NCBI GenBank assembly: GCA_028554755.1
Contig: JAPTOF010000012.1
Coordinates: 1,630,501-1,694,500, forward strand
From: Cordia subcordata
Taxonomy: Eukaryota > Streptophyta > Magnoliopsida > Boraginales > Cordiaceae
Length of the DNA stretch: 64,000 bases
Reading direction: 5' to 3'
Positions 45,264 through 56,592 of this stretch are shown here, in pieces. The notes under the pieces are model-generated. The model worked only from the letters and a program-made list of their open reading frames with translations, made no database searches and had not been told where the DNA came from. Each line of letters opens with the position of its first letter. Position 1 is the stretch's first letter. The translations under genes were made by a program, and so were the position numbers.

Positions 45264-47085
45264 ATGGAAACTAAGACAACGGAAGCACAGGCGGAATCGA
45301 AAAGAGCACCATTGCCACGGCGTTCACCTTGGCTAGTCTATAAACATGGCAGAAAAGATCAAGGGCAAATGTTTTGCAGCTTACTGAGATCAGGGGCTAC
45401 AAAAATTACCCGTAGATATATCCCGGAACTGCGAAACAAGAAGATAGTTGCGTGTTGTTGTGGCTGGGTCATTCTACTTTTGCACAATACGAATGAAACA
45501 GGTATGCACTATTCGCTTTGGAATCCCGTTACCTCGGAGTTGTTGAATTTGCCGCCATTGGATTTGAAGCCTAAACAATTTATTTGGTATTGTTTATTGA
45601 CTAACTCACCTAGTCATACAATTGTATTGTTTTGTAATGGTCCTTCGATCATATGCTGTCAGCTTAGTCGTAAACAATGGTCCGAAATAGGATACTACAA
45701 TCAGATAAGGAGTTTAAAGGACGAGGACAGGGAATATTTATTCGAGAAGCCTGTTTTCTGCAATGGAAAAATACATGCCACCTCGTCTGGCCGTCCGCAC
45801 TTGCTTCTCGTTGAATTTGATGAATCAGACAGCCTCAAGGTCACGGCGTTTGTATTCCCCATTACTTAATACGTAGTTGGTGGAATCTATTGGCGAATTA
45901 TTCTGCATAGAATTTCAGTTTGAGTTTGGTGGAGAAAAAGAGAAGGAAGTTATTCTTGTTGAAGTTTTTAAGTTGGACTTCTCCTCAATGACTTGGGCAA
46001 AATTGACAAGTGCCAAGGATCGTGCTTTCTTTTTACGAGACAATTACACCACGTCATGCCCCATTCTCTCATCGGATACTGAAGGAAGTCGAATATATTT
46101 CACAAGGAAGAATGATAAAAGCTTGTATTCGTATAACATGGAGGATCAAAGCATTTTAGTTTCCTTGCCATGTCCAGATCATTTGCCCAGACCATTCAAG
46201 GCTCGTCCACACTGGATAATGCCCGATCTCACTCTTGTCAACCAAGAACTAAAAGCAGAAGAAGAGGCTGGAGATGTACAGGTAAGTGGAAGACAGACCA
46301 TTGGGAACAAGACAAATAATCCAAAAGAAGCTGAAAAGATAAATTTGCTAGATCTTCCATTCCTAGTTTTAGATGCTATTGCTCACCATCTTACATTAGT
46401 TGATTATATGAACTTTCGCGTTGTTAGTAAACTACGTTCCACAGTAGCTCCTCCGATGTATTGGAAAAGAGAGTTGGCAGGATCGAAGATGCCCCAATTG
46501 TTATCCCCATGGCTCATCTTTTCCGGAGAATGACAAAGGTATTTATCATTTGGTTGATTCAAGACAAAATAATAGGTATTTTATCACGATCCCCAAGTTG
46601 TTGCAAGATACTATAATTCGGTGCTCAAAGGAGGGTTGGCTATTGATGTCTAATTTTTTTTAGCGTGACATTGTTCAATCCATTTACCAAGACCACTATC
46701 CAGCTTCCAGACATTTACTATAATTTTTTTTCACCAGAACTATTTAGTGGAGTGTGACGAGGAGCTTGTAGCAGTCTTTGTTGGTAAAATGGGGGAATCA
46801 GTAAAGATTTACAGATTAAATTTTACAGAATTAGTTTGGGAAGAGATCCAGAATTTGAAGAACTACGTGTTATATTTGAGCCGTTCATCATCGTTCTCTG
46901 CACGAGTAAAAGCCTCCGAAATGGCAAATAGGATCTATTTTCCTCAGTTTCACAATCAAAATATCGTCTTCTATTCTTTCGACAGAGGTAAATTCCACGC
47001 ACTTGGGACTGAATATTCATTCCAGTCTTATTACAAGACCGCACAGCAATTGGAGTGTGCTTGGATTGAGCCTAGTTGGTGCTAA
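45264..47085 (+). pseudogene. Tandem DUF295 and F-box/DUF295 pseudogene
   Basis: Reads as DUF295, then F-box plus DUF295. Part 1 (45264-45869, 201 codons) has the DUF295 start (PWLVYKHGR..GQMFCSL) and the GWVILL, LWNPVTSELLNLPPL, KPVFCNGKIHATSS blocks. It ends at TAA 45867 and continues one frame over from about 45877 (VESIGELFCIE to RPHWIMPDL). An F-box lies at about 46345-46445 (INLLDLPFLVLDAIAHHL). DUF295 then restarts in other frames (GIYHLVDSRQNNRYFITIPK; LFNPFTKTTIQLPD), jumps with an apparent deletion to NYLVECDEELVAVFVGK, and ends at 47085. At least three frame breaks plus a deletion argue for a pseudogene. F-box proteins recruit SCF ubiquitin ligase substrates. Confidence 0.85.
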
Positions 47086-47458
47086 TTTACTCAACGGTTT
47101 CACTCTCTAGTCTTATTAATCTATCGTTCTTTCCTTCATTTGACTTTTTGCCGACTAATTGGGTTTCTAATGTATGTAGGAATCTTTCTTCTATCTTTGC
47201 AAAATGGTCATGTAAACTGAAGTGATATTGGTCAAGATTTGTTATAGTTATGATTATTAACATATATTTTCATATGTTTTGGACCCAAAAGTTCATTTTT
47301 ATTTTTCACTGTAATAAGAATTTTCTTTTGCGTGACTAATGTTGTCAATTTATTCAATTCATAACACGAAGAACGGATCACGCACTCTTCTCTTTAGATC
47401 GAAACAAATTGACAAGGAATTGAGTTCTTTCTTTTCTTTTCTTTTTTTCCTGGTGTTC

Positions 47459-47645
47459 TGGAGGCTGTATTTGATGCCGGTTATTTTCTTAAGGACTGGC
47501 AATTCTGCCACCAACTTGAGGGGTGTTGTATTCAAGCCAGGACATTATTTTCTTAAGGATTGGCACTCAGCAGAATGGATCACCATCTGCAAACCAGGGC
47601 TATGGAGTTGTGAAATGAACAACAAATAAGACGACCTCTGGTACT
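47459..47645 (+). pseudogene. Partial copy of the AT-hook gene
   Basis: Near-identical words to 40793-40895 (ggctgtatttgatgccggtt; GNSATNLRGVVFKPGH is still readable), then a jump to the equivalent of 40978-41055 (cagaatggatcacc, ctgcaaacca). The AT-hook itself, the Pro/Gln-rich tail and exon 2 are missing. The 3' flank then matches the 3'UTR of the parent (47650 on). Confidence 0.9.
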
Positions 47646-48184
47646 TAAAAAAAGGCTAGCTCTACTATATTTTTGGTTTGTAGATAACTGTCTACGCTAT
47701 GTTGGGATTGACTTTTTTCATACAAAAAAAAAAAAAAAAACAGTTCTCTATTATCAATGGGCATTTGGACTGGCTTTTTAAGAAAAGCAAAAGCTCCTAA
47801 AAAAGCCAGAAAAAGAGCTTTTAGCTTGTGCAGCTCATGAAAGAGAAACACGGAGGTTTTTAAGTTGTCAAATGTATCACTCTCTCCTTTTGGTGAAAAT
47901 TAACAAGCACACACTTTAGCAATAAGAGGGTAAAAAAAAAGTAGAATAACACACTAATTTTGTAAAGAAAAAATTAAATGGTTGAGGGAATGACATGGGG
48001 CACTGAACTCAACTATTTTAATTAATGTATATGAAGATGTTAATGTGTTTATTTTTCGTCTTAATAAAAAAAATTCTCCCTTTTCATGTATTTATAGATT
48101 TTTAATTTAAACAAAAAAATAGATATATTTTTTCAGTCTTAACTAAAAAAAAATAGAGTGACGCAATGACTCTTCACCTTGTCA

Positions 48185-48220
<36 letters not shown>

Positions 48221-48350
48221 TGTGTGTGTGTGTGTAATCTTTTGAGAAAAAGAAAAAGTAAAAGAAATTAAATTTATATGTCACATGTAGACTAATGAAA
48301 ACAAAAAAGAAACAAAAATTAATTTCTATTATACAACTCAATATTCTACA
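47646..48350. repeat. Collinear copy of sequences downstream of the AT-hook gene
   Basis: 47655-47840 matches 41895-42060 (gctagctcta, tatatttttgg, gggcatttgga, gaaaagcaaa). 47908-48350 matches 44250-44640 (cacactttagcaata, gtagaataac, aaatggttgagggaatg, tttatagatttttaatttaa, aatttatatgt). The order is conserved, with the DNA between the two blocks deleted in this copy. Confidence 0.8.
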
Positions 48351-49136
48351 AGGGGAAGGAAACATGGAGGTTCCTTTTCGAGAAAATGAGTTAATTGCCC
48401 TTTTTTAAATAACAAAGACCAAAACATCATATTTTTTAAATTAATGAGTAAAATGCCTCAAAATTAACTTCGAATTTTGAAAACTAGTACTTAGGGTGCC
48501 AACTAATAAACAAGGTTTGCTCATGTTACATTGATTTCAAATTTTAAATATTTATGCCACATGTGATCATGCCAAAACTTTTTTCCCCTCCCTCCAGTCC
48601 ATCTCTTTTTATCCATATATAAAATTTCTTAATCAAATTTATTCTATATTTGTATTTCTTGTGCTTTCATATTTTCGATCTACTTCATCATGATTTTTCT
48701 TCCAAAATTATTTAATTTTACAAGAATATAGAAATTGTCAGTTGTATTGATATTAGCTAAAAATTTAATTTTTTAAAAATAAAGATAAAAAATACTCATT
48801 TTTCTGTGTTGCACGGGTGTAATATAAATTTTATATTATTTTCTACTTAGTTAAAAAAGTATCTTATTTTTTTATTATGCATCATATCTTATTTTCTACT
48901 TAGTTCAGAAAGTAGTATTGAATAGTTCTTAATTTTATATCACATTTTAATATATATTTGAATTATTGATAATTCATTAGTTATTAGATAATTTTTATTC
49001 AAATTCTTTTAATTATATTTGTTTCCAAAAAAGTTGACCTCTATTCAGAATCAGCAATTGAGATTTTGATTTTGTTTTCTATGATAAAATTATTTTTAAA
49101 AATAGAATATACGACTCTCTCTCTCCCTCTCTTTCG

Positions 49137-49185
<49 letters not shown>

Positions 49186-50377
49186 GGAAAAAAGGTTGTT
49201 TTAGGGTTTGAACTTTACAAAGTATGGAATTAAGGTCCTCAACTTTAAAAGCTTTAATAGAAGGGCTTAAATTATAAAAAAAAGTAAGATTTTACCTAAT
49301 GTTAAGTAACAGTTTTACTTTTTTGCTTACATGGTATTTTATTTTGTTTTTCTATCTTAAGTGTTTTCTTACATGACAATTTAACTCGTACATGTCATAT
49401 AAGTACACAAACTTATAAATTCTAAGATATTATGTACATGTACACATATATAAATTCTAAAGAAATTTTTTGTTCCGTATGAGATATAATTAGATTAATG
49501 TACATATTTTCCTTTTGCTCAATATAAATTTTTTTATATTTTTAATATTTAAAAAATTTTAAATTAATTGTGCATTTTAAGTATTAAAATAAAAAATTTA
49601 AATAATTTACAATAAACCAGCAATTGTAAATTCAAATAATTTTTATTTAAAGTTTAAACCAACTAATTTAATATGAAATTAATTTAAATTATTAAATTAA
49701 TACTTAAATCAATACAATAATGTTCTTATTTATTAATTTTTGTTTTATAAGAAAAAGTATATTAAATTTATTATTGTGCATTCATTTAGTACTTAAATGC
49801 ACAATAATTCTTTTCCCAAAAAATATATATTCTTGTGTTAGCATGATACTTCAAAGTTTAAAGTTTTTGTTTATTTATTTTTGTTTAACATTCAAAAATG
49901 TTTTAAAATTTTTATATATAATTTAAACCAATTAATTTATATACACAATTAATTGTTGGTTTATTGTAAATAATTAATTTTTTTACTTTAATACTTAAAA
50001 TACAATAATCTAAACTTTTTAAATTATATATATATATATTATTATATTAAGCAAAAGAAAAAATATAGATTAATTTATATTCTCATACCCAACAAAAAAG
50101 ATTTTTAAAATTTATATATGTGTACATGGATGTAATCATTTAGAATTTATAAGTTTGTGTATGTGTATGTCACATAGAAATTAGATTGTTATGTAGAGAA
50201 ATCTGCTTAAGATTAAAAATAAAAAAATGCCATGTAACAAAAAACCTAACATCGTTACTTAACGGGGTGTGATATCTTACTTTTTTCATAAGTTCAAGCC
50301 GTTATATTAAAAATTTTAAAGTTCAGGCCTTAATTTCATATTTTACAAAGTTCAAACCCTAAAACTACCCTTTTCCC
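49186..50377. mobile_element. Non-autonomous DNA transposon with ~110 bp TIRs
   Basis: Left end GGAAAAAAGGTTGTTTTAGG and inverted right end GGGAAAAGGGTAGTTTTAGG. Both continue GGTTTGAACTTT, then AATTAAGG and AACTTTAAAA, then AAAAAAGTAAGAT. It is inserted next to a (CT)n(AT)n tract, which hides any target duplication. The interior is very AT-rich, with no transposase. Probably Mutator-like by TIR length. Confidence 0.75.
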
Positions 50378-50573
50378 TATATTATATAACATTCTTAAGT
50401 TTATCTTATATTACTTTAACTATCAATTTTAAAAGAAAAAAATTCTTCTGAAGTAAACTCACCATCATTATTAGTTCGTAATTGCTTGATTTTAGAACCA
50501 AGCTCCATTTCAACAATTTCTTTGAATTCTAAAACCTGCTGAAGACTTCTGACTTGTGCTGGACAAAATAAAC

Positions 50574-51278
50574 CTAAGTGAATCTACCAAACTCATCAAT
50601 AGAAACCAGCATATAAGAATATCCAGAAAATGAGAGAGTTTTTGTTGGCCCTATTAAATCACTATGAATGAGTTCCACTAAAGCCTTACACCTTGAGAAG
50701 GATTTGTTAAATGAGAGTCGATGTGCCTTCCTATATTGACATCTTTCGCATACCTCTGCCCCACTAAAGTTGGTCAAATTTGGCAGCCCTTTTACTAGAT
50801 TCAATTTCACCATAGCGTTTAACTTGTCCATATTAAGATGACCAAATCTAGCGTGGCATATGTAAGCACTATCACTGTTACTCATCTTCTCAATATATGA
50901 ATTAGAGGTAGATAAAACAAATAAATCATTAACTATCTTACCACTATGAATCACATCTGCCTTGATCTCCTTGATATTGCGAAGGAACTTCACATCATGT
51001 GGGCTAAAAAACACAAAGTTTCCAGCATCAACGACATTTGCAACAGAGAACAAATTTTTCTTCATTCCTAGAACATGAAACACACTATTAAGTGTGATGC
51101 TGCCTTTATTTTTATTGTTGATGATAATAGTCCCTTCATTCTTCACATGATGGATAGTATTATCTGCTATTACAATGGCATCGAAACCATTGTATTCCCT
51201 GAAATTGGAAAACTTGGATTGATCTTCTATGAGATGACGCCCATAATAAGAAGCCGCTATCCAATCATGCATCTTCAA
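50574..51278 (-). pseudogene. copia protease tail, GAG-pre-integrase and integrase start
   Basis: 234 open codons. SVFHVLGMKKNLFSVANVVD and HARFGHLNMDKLNAMVKLNL are the copia pre-integrase blocks, followed by CERCQYRKAHRLSF and ELIHSDLIGPTKTLSFSGYS of integrase. The integrase HHCC finger and the first catalytic Asp (HSDL) are present; later catalytic residues are lost with the truncation. Confidence 0.85.
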
Positions 51279-51333
51279 AGTTGATGGAAGTCATGGCATT
51301 TACGTTTCTTGTCTCTACCATGAAGCAATTTCC

Positions 51334-51579
51334 CTAGTCTTCTTCATCGTCGACTTTTGAGGTTTTAGCCACATCGCTTTCCTTAGCTTGACAATATCTT
51401 CTTATGTGTCCTATTCTACCATACTTGTGGCATTTGATATTTTTCCTCCAATGCATTCTAGAGTTCTCTTCTTTACCTCCTTGAGAGCTCGAACCATTTT
51501 GGTTTCCCCTTACATTGAACTTCTTCTTCCTTGCCACAAAAGCATTTCCTTCCCCTTCATTAATGGAAACACCAGCCAT
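51334..51579 (-). pseudogene. copia gag C-terminus with altered zinc knuckle
   Basis: The basic linker is followed by KCHKYGRIGHIRRYC. The CCHC knuckle expects Cys where Tyr stands (second position), so the finger is probably not functional. Confidence 0.75.
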
Positions 51580-52307
51580 TTGTTTAGCTAATTACTCTTG
51601 TGATGATAATAAATTCTCAAGCTCCACCAGGGAAGGTTGTTGAGCCCACCCTTGAATTGATGTAATGAATGGAATGTAAACACTACTCAAGGTATTCTTT
51701 CTATTGCTGAATTGATGTAATGAATGAAATGTATTCTGGCTTCAATCCTTGAATAATATTTGTTCTTATTCGAGCTTCAGAAATTGCCTCATCCAGGTTC
51801 AAAAGAGAGATTTCTGAACACAAATTCTTTATTTTTTGAAGTATTCAACAATAGAAAGACTACCTTGAGTAGTATTTGCCAATTCATTCTCCAAAATTTG
51901 CAACCGAGCTTCATCCTTTTTGTTGAACAATTTGTTGAGGGTCTGCCATATTTCATGGGCTGATTTCCATCGCATAATGTGATTGAACAAGCCATGAGAA
52001 ATTGATCTCTTTAAAATAAACTCAGCTTTTGCATTCTACTGCTTCCATTTTTTTGAATGCATCAACATTTTCTGGTATATTAGTAGGAGCATTTGTATTA
52101 TCTCCATTAACGATCTCCCATAGTTTTTTGCCGACAGGATACGACTCCATACAAGTCCTCCATACTTGGTAGTTGAACTGGTTTAATAGCTACATACCAA
52201 GTCCTCTAACACAACCACTTGCATCCATTTTTGAGGCACCAGTTGAAGCTTCCACCAAGGGTCTTTTGCACAAGAAAATCAATCAGAGCCCTACGGCTCT
52301 GATACCA

Positions 52308-52750
52308 TGATGAATATAGTGTACCATATTACTACACTAGGCCAAGATCGACAAACAAGATGTGGAAGATTACAACCAACAAGAGAGGAAATTAACACCC
52401 CAAAAATGTGTATGAATGCAAGAAAGAATTTGAGAGATGTGGAAGATTACAACCAACAAGAGAGGAAATTAACACCCCAAAAATGTGTATGAATGCAAGA
52501 GAGAATTTAAGTGAGATAACTTGCAAGAGAACTTAACTTTTTTCCTTGGCTTGTTACAAATGCTACAGCCCATATATATAATACTCAAGAAAGAATTCTA
52601 CACTCTTTGGTAACTCTAGTCAAACTTTGTAAATCTAAGAGCACAGGAAATGAACAACTAATTAGTCCTACTCTAGAACCCTCTTCACAGTAAACAACAT
52701 AGAAAACTCAAGAATTTGCTCTAAAAAATCAACTTTAATGCTTTCACACA
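52308..52750 (-). repeat. 5' LTR of the truncated copia element with internal 77-bp tandem repeat
   Basis: Starts on the plus strand as tgatgaatatag next to the primer site; the outer end is probably ...ctttcaca near 52748. Two 77-bp copies, 52359-52435 and 52436-52512 (gatgtggaagattacaacca), differ at very few bases. A tatatata stretch near 52572 could be the LTR TATA box on the minus strand. Confidence 0.7.
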
Positions 52751-53034
52751 ATAAATTTCTGCTTTACGTAGATGACTTCTCATCAAATGGAATAGCGTAA
52801 CATTATTGGAAATCGGTGATTCTCATGAAGAATCAATACAAGTCCAGTAAAAATGAGTTTTAAATCCTTGCTTTAAAGTTTAAATCGTTTCGTTTTGTTG
52901 CTTTTTACGGCCGTATGTCTTATGTTTATTTGTTATTTTTGGTCCAGTTATTTACACTGTTTGCATCGTTATGTGAAGCCCTGGCCGTCCGTTACTTCTG
53001 CATTGGATGGATATATACATACATACATATATAA

Positions 53035-53074
<40 letters not shown>

Positions 53075-56000
53075 GTAGATTGGCTATCTATTTAAATCAA
53101 TGATTTTTCCTTTTATGCAACTTTAGAAAATAGAGAATTATTAAATTATTCAAGTAGCAAATTTTCTGCTCAAATATAATTCTCTTGGCTTTAGATTTTA
53201 GAAAAAATTATCACGCAATTTCGTATCACGTCATTTAGATACTATGTAATAAAAAATAAAACTTAATTACAAAATATTTAGAATAAGATATACTAAATCA
53301 AATCATTGCAAAAAGTGTTTTTAAAATGCCACAACTTGAAAAAAAATGATTAAATCAAATCATTCTATTGAATTGTTTGATTTGGCCGTTCTGATCAAAT
53401 GGTAAAGTAGTTTTTGTTCATCTCTCGCTCAAATCTCGTCATTCTCTTGATTCATTCTAATTGGAGAGGGAAGGATGGGGGGAGGGGGGGGGGGGGAATG
53501 AAGAAGTGCAATTTTTTTCTAGTTCGTGGACCTGAAATTTGTCCTCTACATCACCAAAACCTCTCTCATGCGCAGCTTCCGTCACTGCTTGAATGTTGGA
53601 ATCTCTTTTACCTCCAATGTTTACAAAGAGTAACTAGTACATTTCGAGTCTCCTGGCTAGCAAAGCCACAAAACACATTTTTGACACACATTTGTATGGT
53701 CCAAAGGGGCTTACTTATCATATAATTTAGTAGCTTTGTCCATATTTGGTTTCATTACTTATTGTTTCGTTCAATTATACTGCTTATCCTAATGCATTTT
53801 ACGATGCACTCAAGCTCAAGCATTTACTTTACTAAATAGAAACCCATGCCTTGGGACTAACATGGGATCTGCTCTTTTCAAGCGAGCGTAACTACTAGAA
53901 CATAATTTATTTGTAATTGTTCCTATAAGTAAATATTGATATTGTATGAAGAAATAGAATGCTTTCTTCCCTGTAATTCTCACTGCTTTATTCTTTTTAT
54001 TTTCTCAAATTACTCACTGAGTGGAGTTTTTAGTATAAAGAATTTACAAAGAGTGTAGCTTTATAAATTTTTAGTATATTAGGCATCATATCCTGAGAAA
54101 AGCCAATCAATATATACGTTTGCTTCTCTAAATAAGCATCTTCGTGTTAGATGCGAATGACTTGCTAATATTCTTTAATACTCCTCTACATGCGGTAGGA
54201 TCATACTTCTTGGACAACCCCCTAATTAATCCATTCAATTAATGAGTACCTGAGAATCTAAGTTAGTGATTGTTTTCATGATGAACGAAGAGCTCAAAAG
54301 TTTATTGATTTGACAACATTATTTGACCTGTTTCTATATGTTAAGGGGGTGCAAAATTAAATATTATGCAAACTAATGAAAACGATTGTATTGTAAAAGC
54401 ATTGAGATAAAACAGTGCATTTGGTCACATGATTTACTCAAATTTACAGTTTAATTGATGAAAAATTATTTAAAATCATTTCATCATAGTTATATGAATA
54501 ATTCATTATTATTAAACTTTTTTCAAAATAAGTTCAAATAAGTCAGTGTTTAAAACTAATTTATTCAATAATCAGATGGTTTGTATGAAAGAAAATCAAA
54601 AAGAAAAGGACGCCTTCTTATTTCCTTTTTCAAGGGGAGTGAGGTCGGGGCCTTTTTGGGATGGCTAATTAGGGCTTCACACTCGTAAATGTGAGTGGTA
54701 ATTTCATGCATAATCTTTTCTTGCTTATATTATAGGAACATTTGCGGACCACACGGTCTATAAAGACGTTATTTACTCAATTCATGAAATGAATTGACAT
54801 TAAAAAAAAGAAAAAAAAAAAGAAAGAAAGAAAGAAAGAAGGAAGGAAAAGAAAGAAAAGCCATATTTGGAAGTAGGTAACTACAGGAATTTATCCTTAA
54901 TGATGATATTACCCCTTGTTCTTTATTTTTCTTTGGCACGAAGATTGACCCACGAAAACAAGAACATGGAGATGCCAAAACTCATTATCAATTAAGATTG
55001 GCTTGAGAAGCTGAAATTTTTGGCTTTTTAAAAAAAGTTGAATTTGATTTTTTTTTATAGTTTTAACTTTTTTTTCCTTAAATGAATCAAATTATTTATC
55101 GCAAAAAAAAATTCCATGAAAAAAAAATAAAAAATCAATCCAAATTGGCCCTTAAAGATACTTGCCGAGCTTTGTGTTACTGTGAATACAAGTGAACAAA
55201 GGTTTAGAAGTTGCATCTAACACCTCACGTTGACAACTTTCAAAGCATATTTTATGAGCTCAATTGATAATTGTAGATTTTTCATATTACGCATTTTTTT
55301 TTTTGCATTATTTCATCTTTTTAGATGTGATTATGGTTAACATTTTGTCTTATTTTCACAAAGTTATTAAGATATTGATATTTATCGTATAATGTTTAAT
55401 AGTCCTTTTACATATTGAATTGGGTTAATGGTGACATCAATTTGGCGTTTGCAAGCTTACTCTCATGTGAAAATCTGAAAACGCTTGTTCAAATAAAGTG
55501 AAAATTTACATTCAATTTTGCCTTTTTTAAAAATATTTCTCATAAAAATTAAACTCGGTCTTACTTCTCACAATTTCTAACTAAATAATGTTTTAAATGT
55601 CTAAAATTGTCAAGTTACATTGTCATGTTTCACAATCCATGCATGAAGTGAAAATTTTACAAGAATTACAGAGTTACTAGCAGTGAGCCAACTTTCTCGC
55701 GTTCTTTAAGTAAAGATAATTTGATTAATATATTGGTTGTTGTAGAATGATAAAAGGAAGTAGTTGATCGGAATAAAAATTCTGCAGTATTCTATTATAA
55801 TTACACACATATATATACATATACATAATATAATTTATAAACATATTACGTTTTCATTGATATTACAAATATATTATAATAGCCAATGAAATCGATATCA
55901 ATTAAAGAATTTTACAAGAGCACATATTATAAATTATGTTTCAGCATATAAATATAATAATTGTATTATGTAGGCCAATTGGACATTTTTACATATATAA

Positions 56001-56100
56001 TTACATTAATGATCCAAATTTCGCTTATTCTTGTATAATTTTCAAAAAAAAGTATCTTTTTGAGACTAAAAAATTAATTTTGATTTTAAAATATTTTTAA
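52751..56100. other. Gene-poor AT-rich spacer upstream of the RBP45 gene
   Basis: No supported coding frame. Contains (TA)n at about 53022-53070, a poly-G run (gaggggggggggggg) at about 53478-53497, (gaaa)n/(gaag)n at 54810-54860, and an AT-rich imperfect hairpin at 55010-55160 ending ccaaattggccc. Short plus-strand frames near 53414-53725 are not recognised. Confidence 0.45.
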
Positions 56101-56106
56101 AGTTGA

Positions 56107-56281
56107 TTCAAATACTTATTATTAAAAAATTAAAAAAAAACTTTTTCGTAGAAAAAATCCAAACTGGCCCAATTTTATGACGCATTCAAATACTTATTAT
56201 ATAGGAAAAAGTATTTTCTTAAAAAAAAAAAAAAAACATTTCCATGGAAAAGATCCCAAACTGGCCCAATTTTGCGACGCA
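56107..56281. repeat. Diverged tandem duplication upstream of the RBP45 promoter
   Basis: Units 56107-56184 and 56185-56281 both begin ttcaaatacttattat and end aaactggcccaatttt followed by (a/g)(t/c)gacgca, with a variable A-rich middle. Each carries a GGCCCA word. Confidence 0.75.
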
Positions 56282-56349
56282 ACAAGTGTTTTGGACAGAA
56301 AAATTTCCACTATTTTGTTGTCCATGAGAAGAACAAAAGGCCATAACAT

Positions 56350-56592
56350 TCGGCCCAATTTCCAACCTCTACGACCCAAAAATTCTTCAAACAGCTTCTC
56401 TCCATTGACAACCCCCATATAAATAGTGGCCCACCCCAAAAGCGTCATCCCTTTTTTTCCCTCAACCCTATCGCCTTAGGGTCGCCTCTTCTTTCTCACC
56501 CATCTTATATTGGTTTTTTTCTCCTTATTTTTTCCCTTTTTTTTCCTTAATTAGGGTTAGGGTTTCGTTTGGTTCTTCTACGAATCGTAATA
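56350..56592 (+). promoter_or_regulatory. RBP45 promoter and leader: GGCCCA motifs, TATA box, telo-box
   Basis: Seen: GGCCCA-type words at 56353 and 56428 (with further copies upstream at 56166 and 56264), TATAAATA at 56418-56425, and TTAGGGTTAGGGTTT at about 56551-56565 in the leader. Telo-boxes (AAACCCTAA) combined with TGGGCC/GCCCA site II-like motifs are known from promoters of plant translation and proliferation genes. Their role here is inferred. Confidence 0.6.

Larger units (their letters stand above)
50440..52750 (-). mobile_element. Truncated copia retrotransposon, 5' part only
   Basis: On the minus strand: an LTR from about 52750 to 52308, then a perfect primer site TGGTATCAGAGCC (52307-52295), gag (about 52260-51600, broken), a zinc knuckle (near 51420), protease and GAG-pre-integrase, and the start of integrase. 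It stops around 50440 in RTNNDGEFTSEEFF. Reverse transcriptase, RNase H and the second LTR are missing. The outer LTR edge is approximate. Confidence 0.85.
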
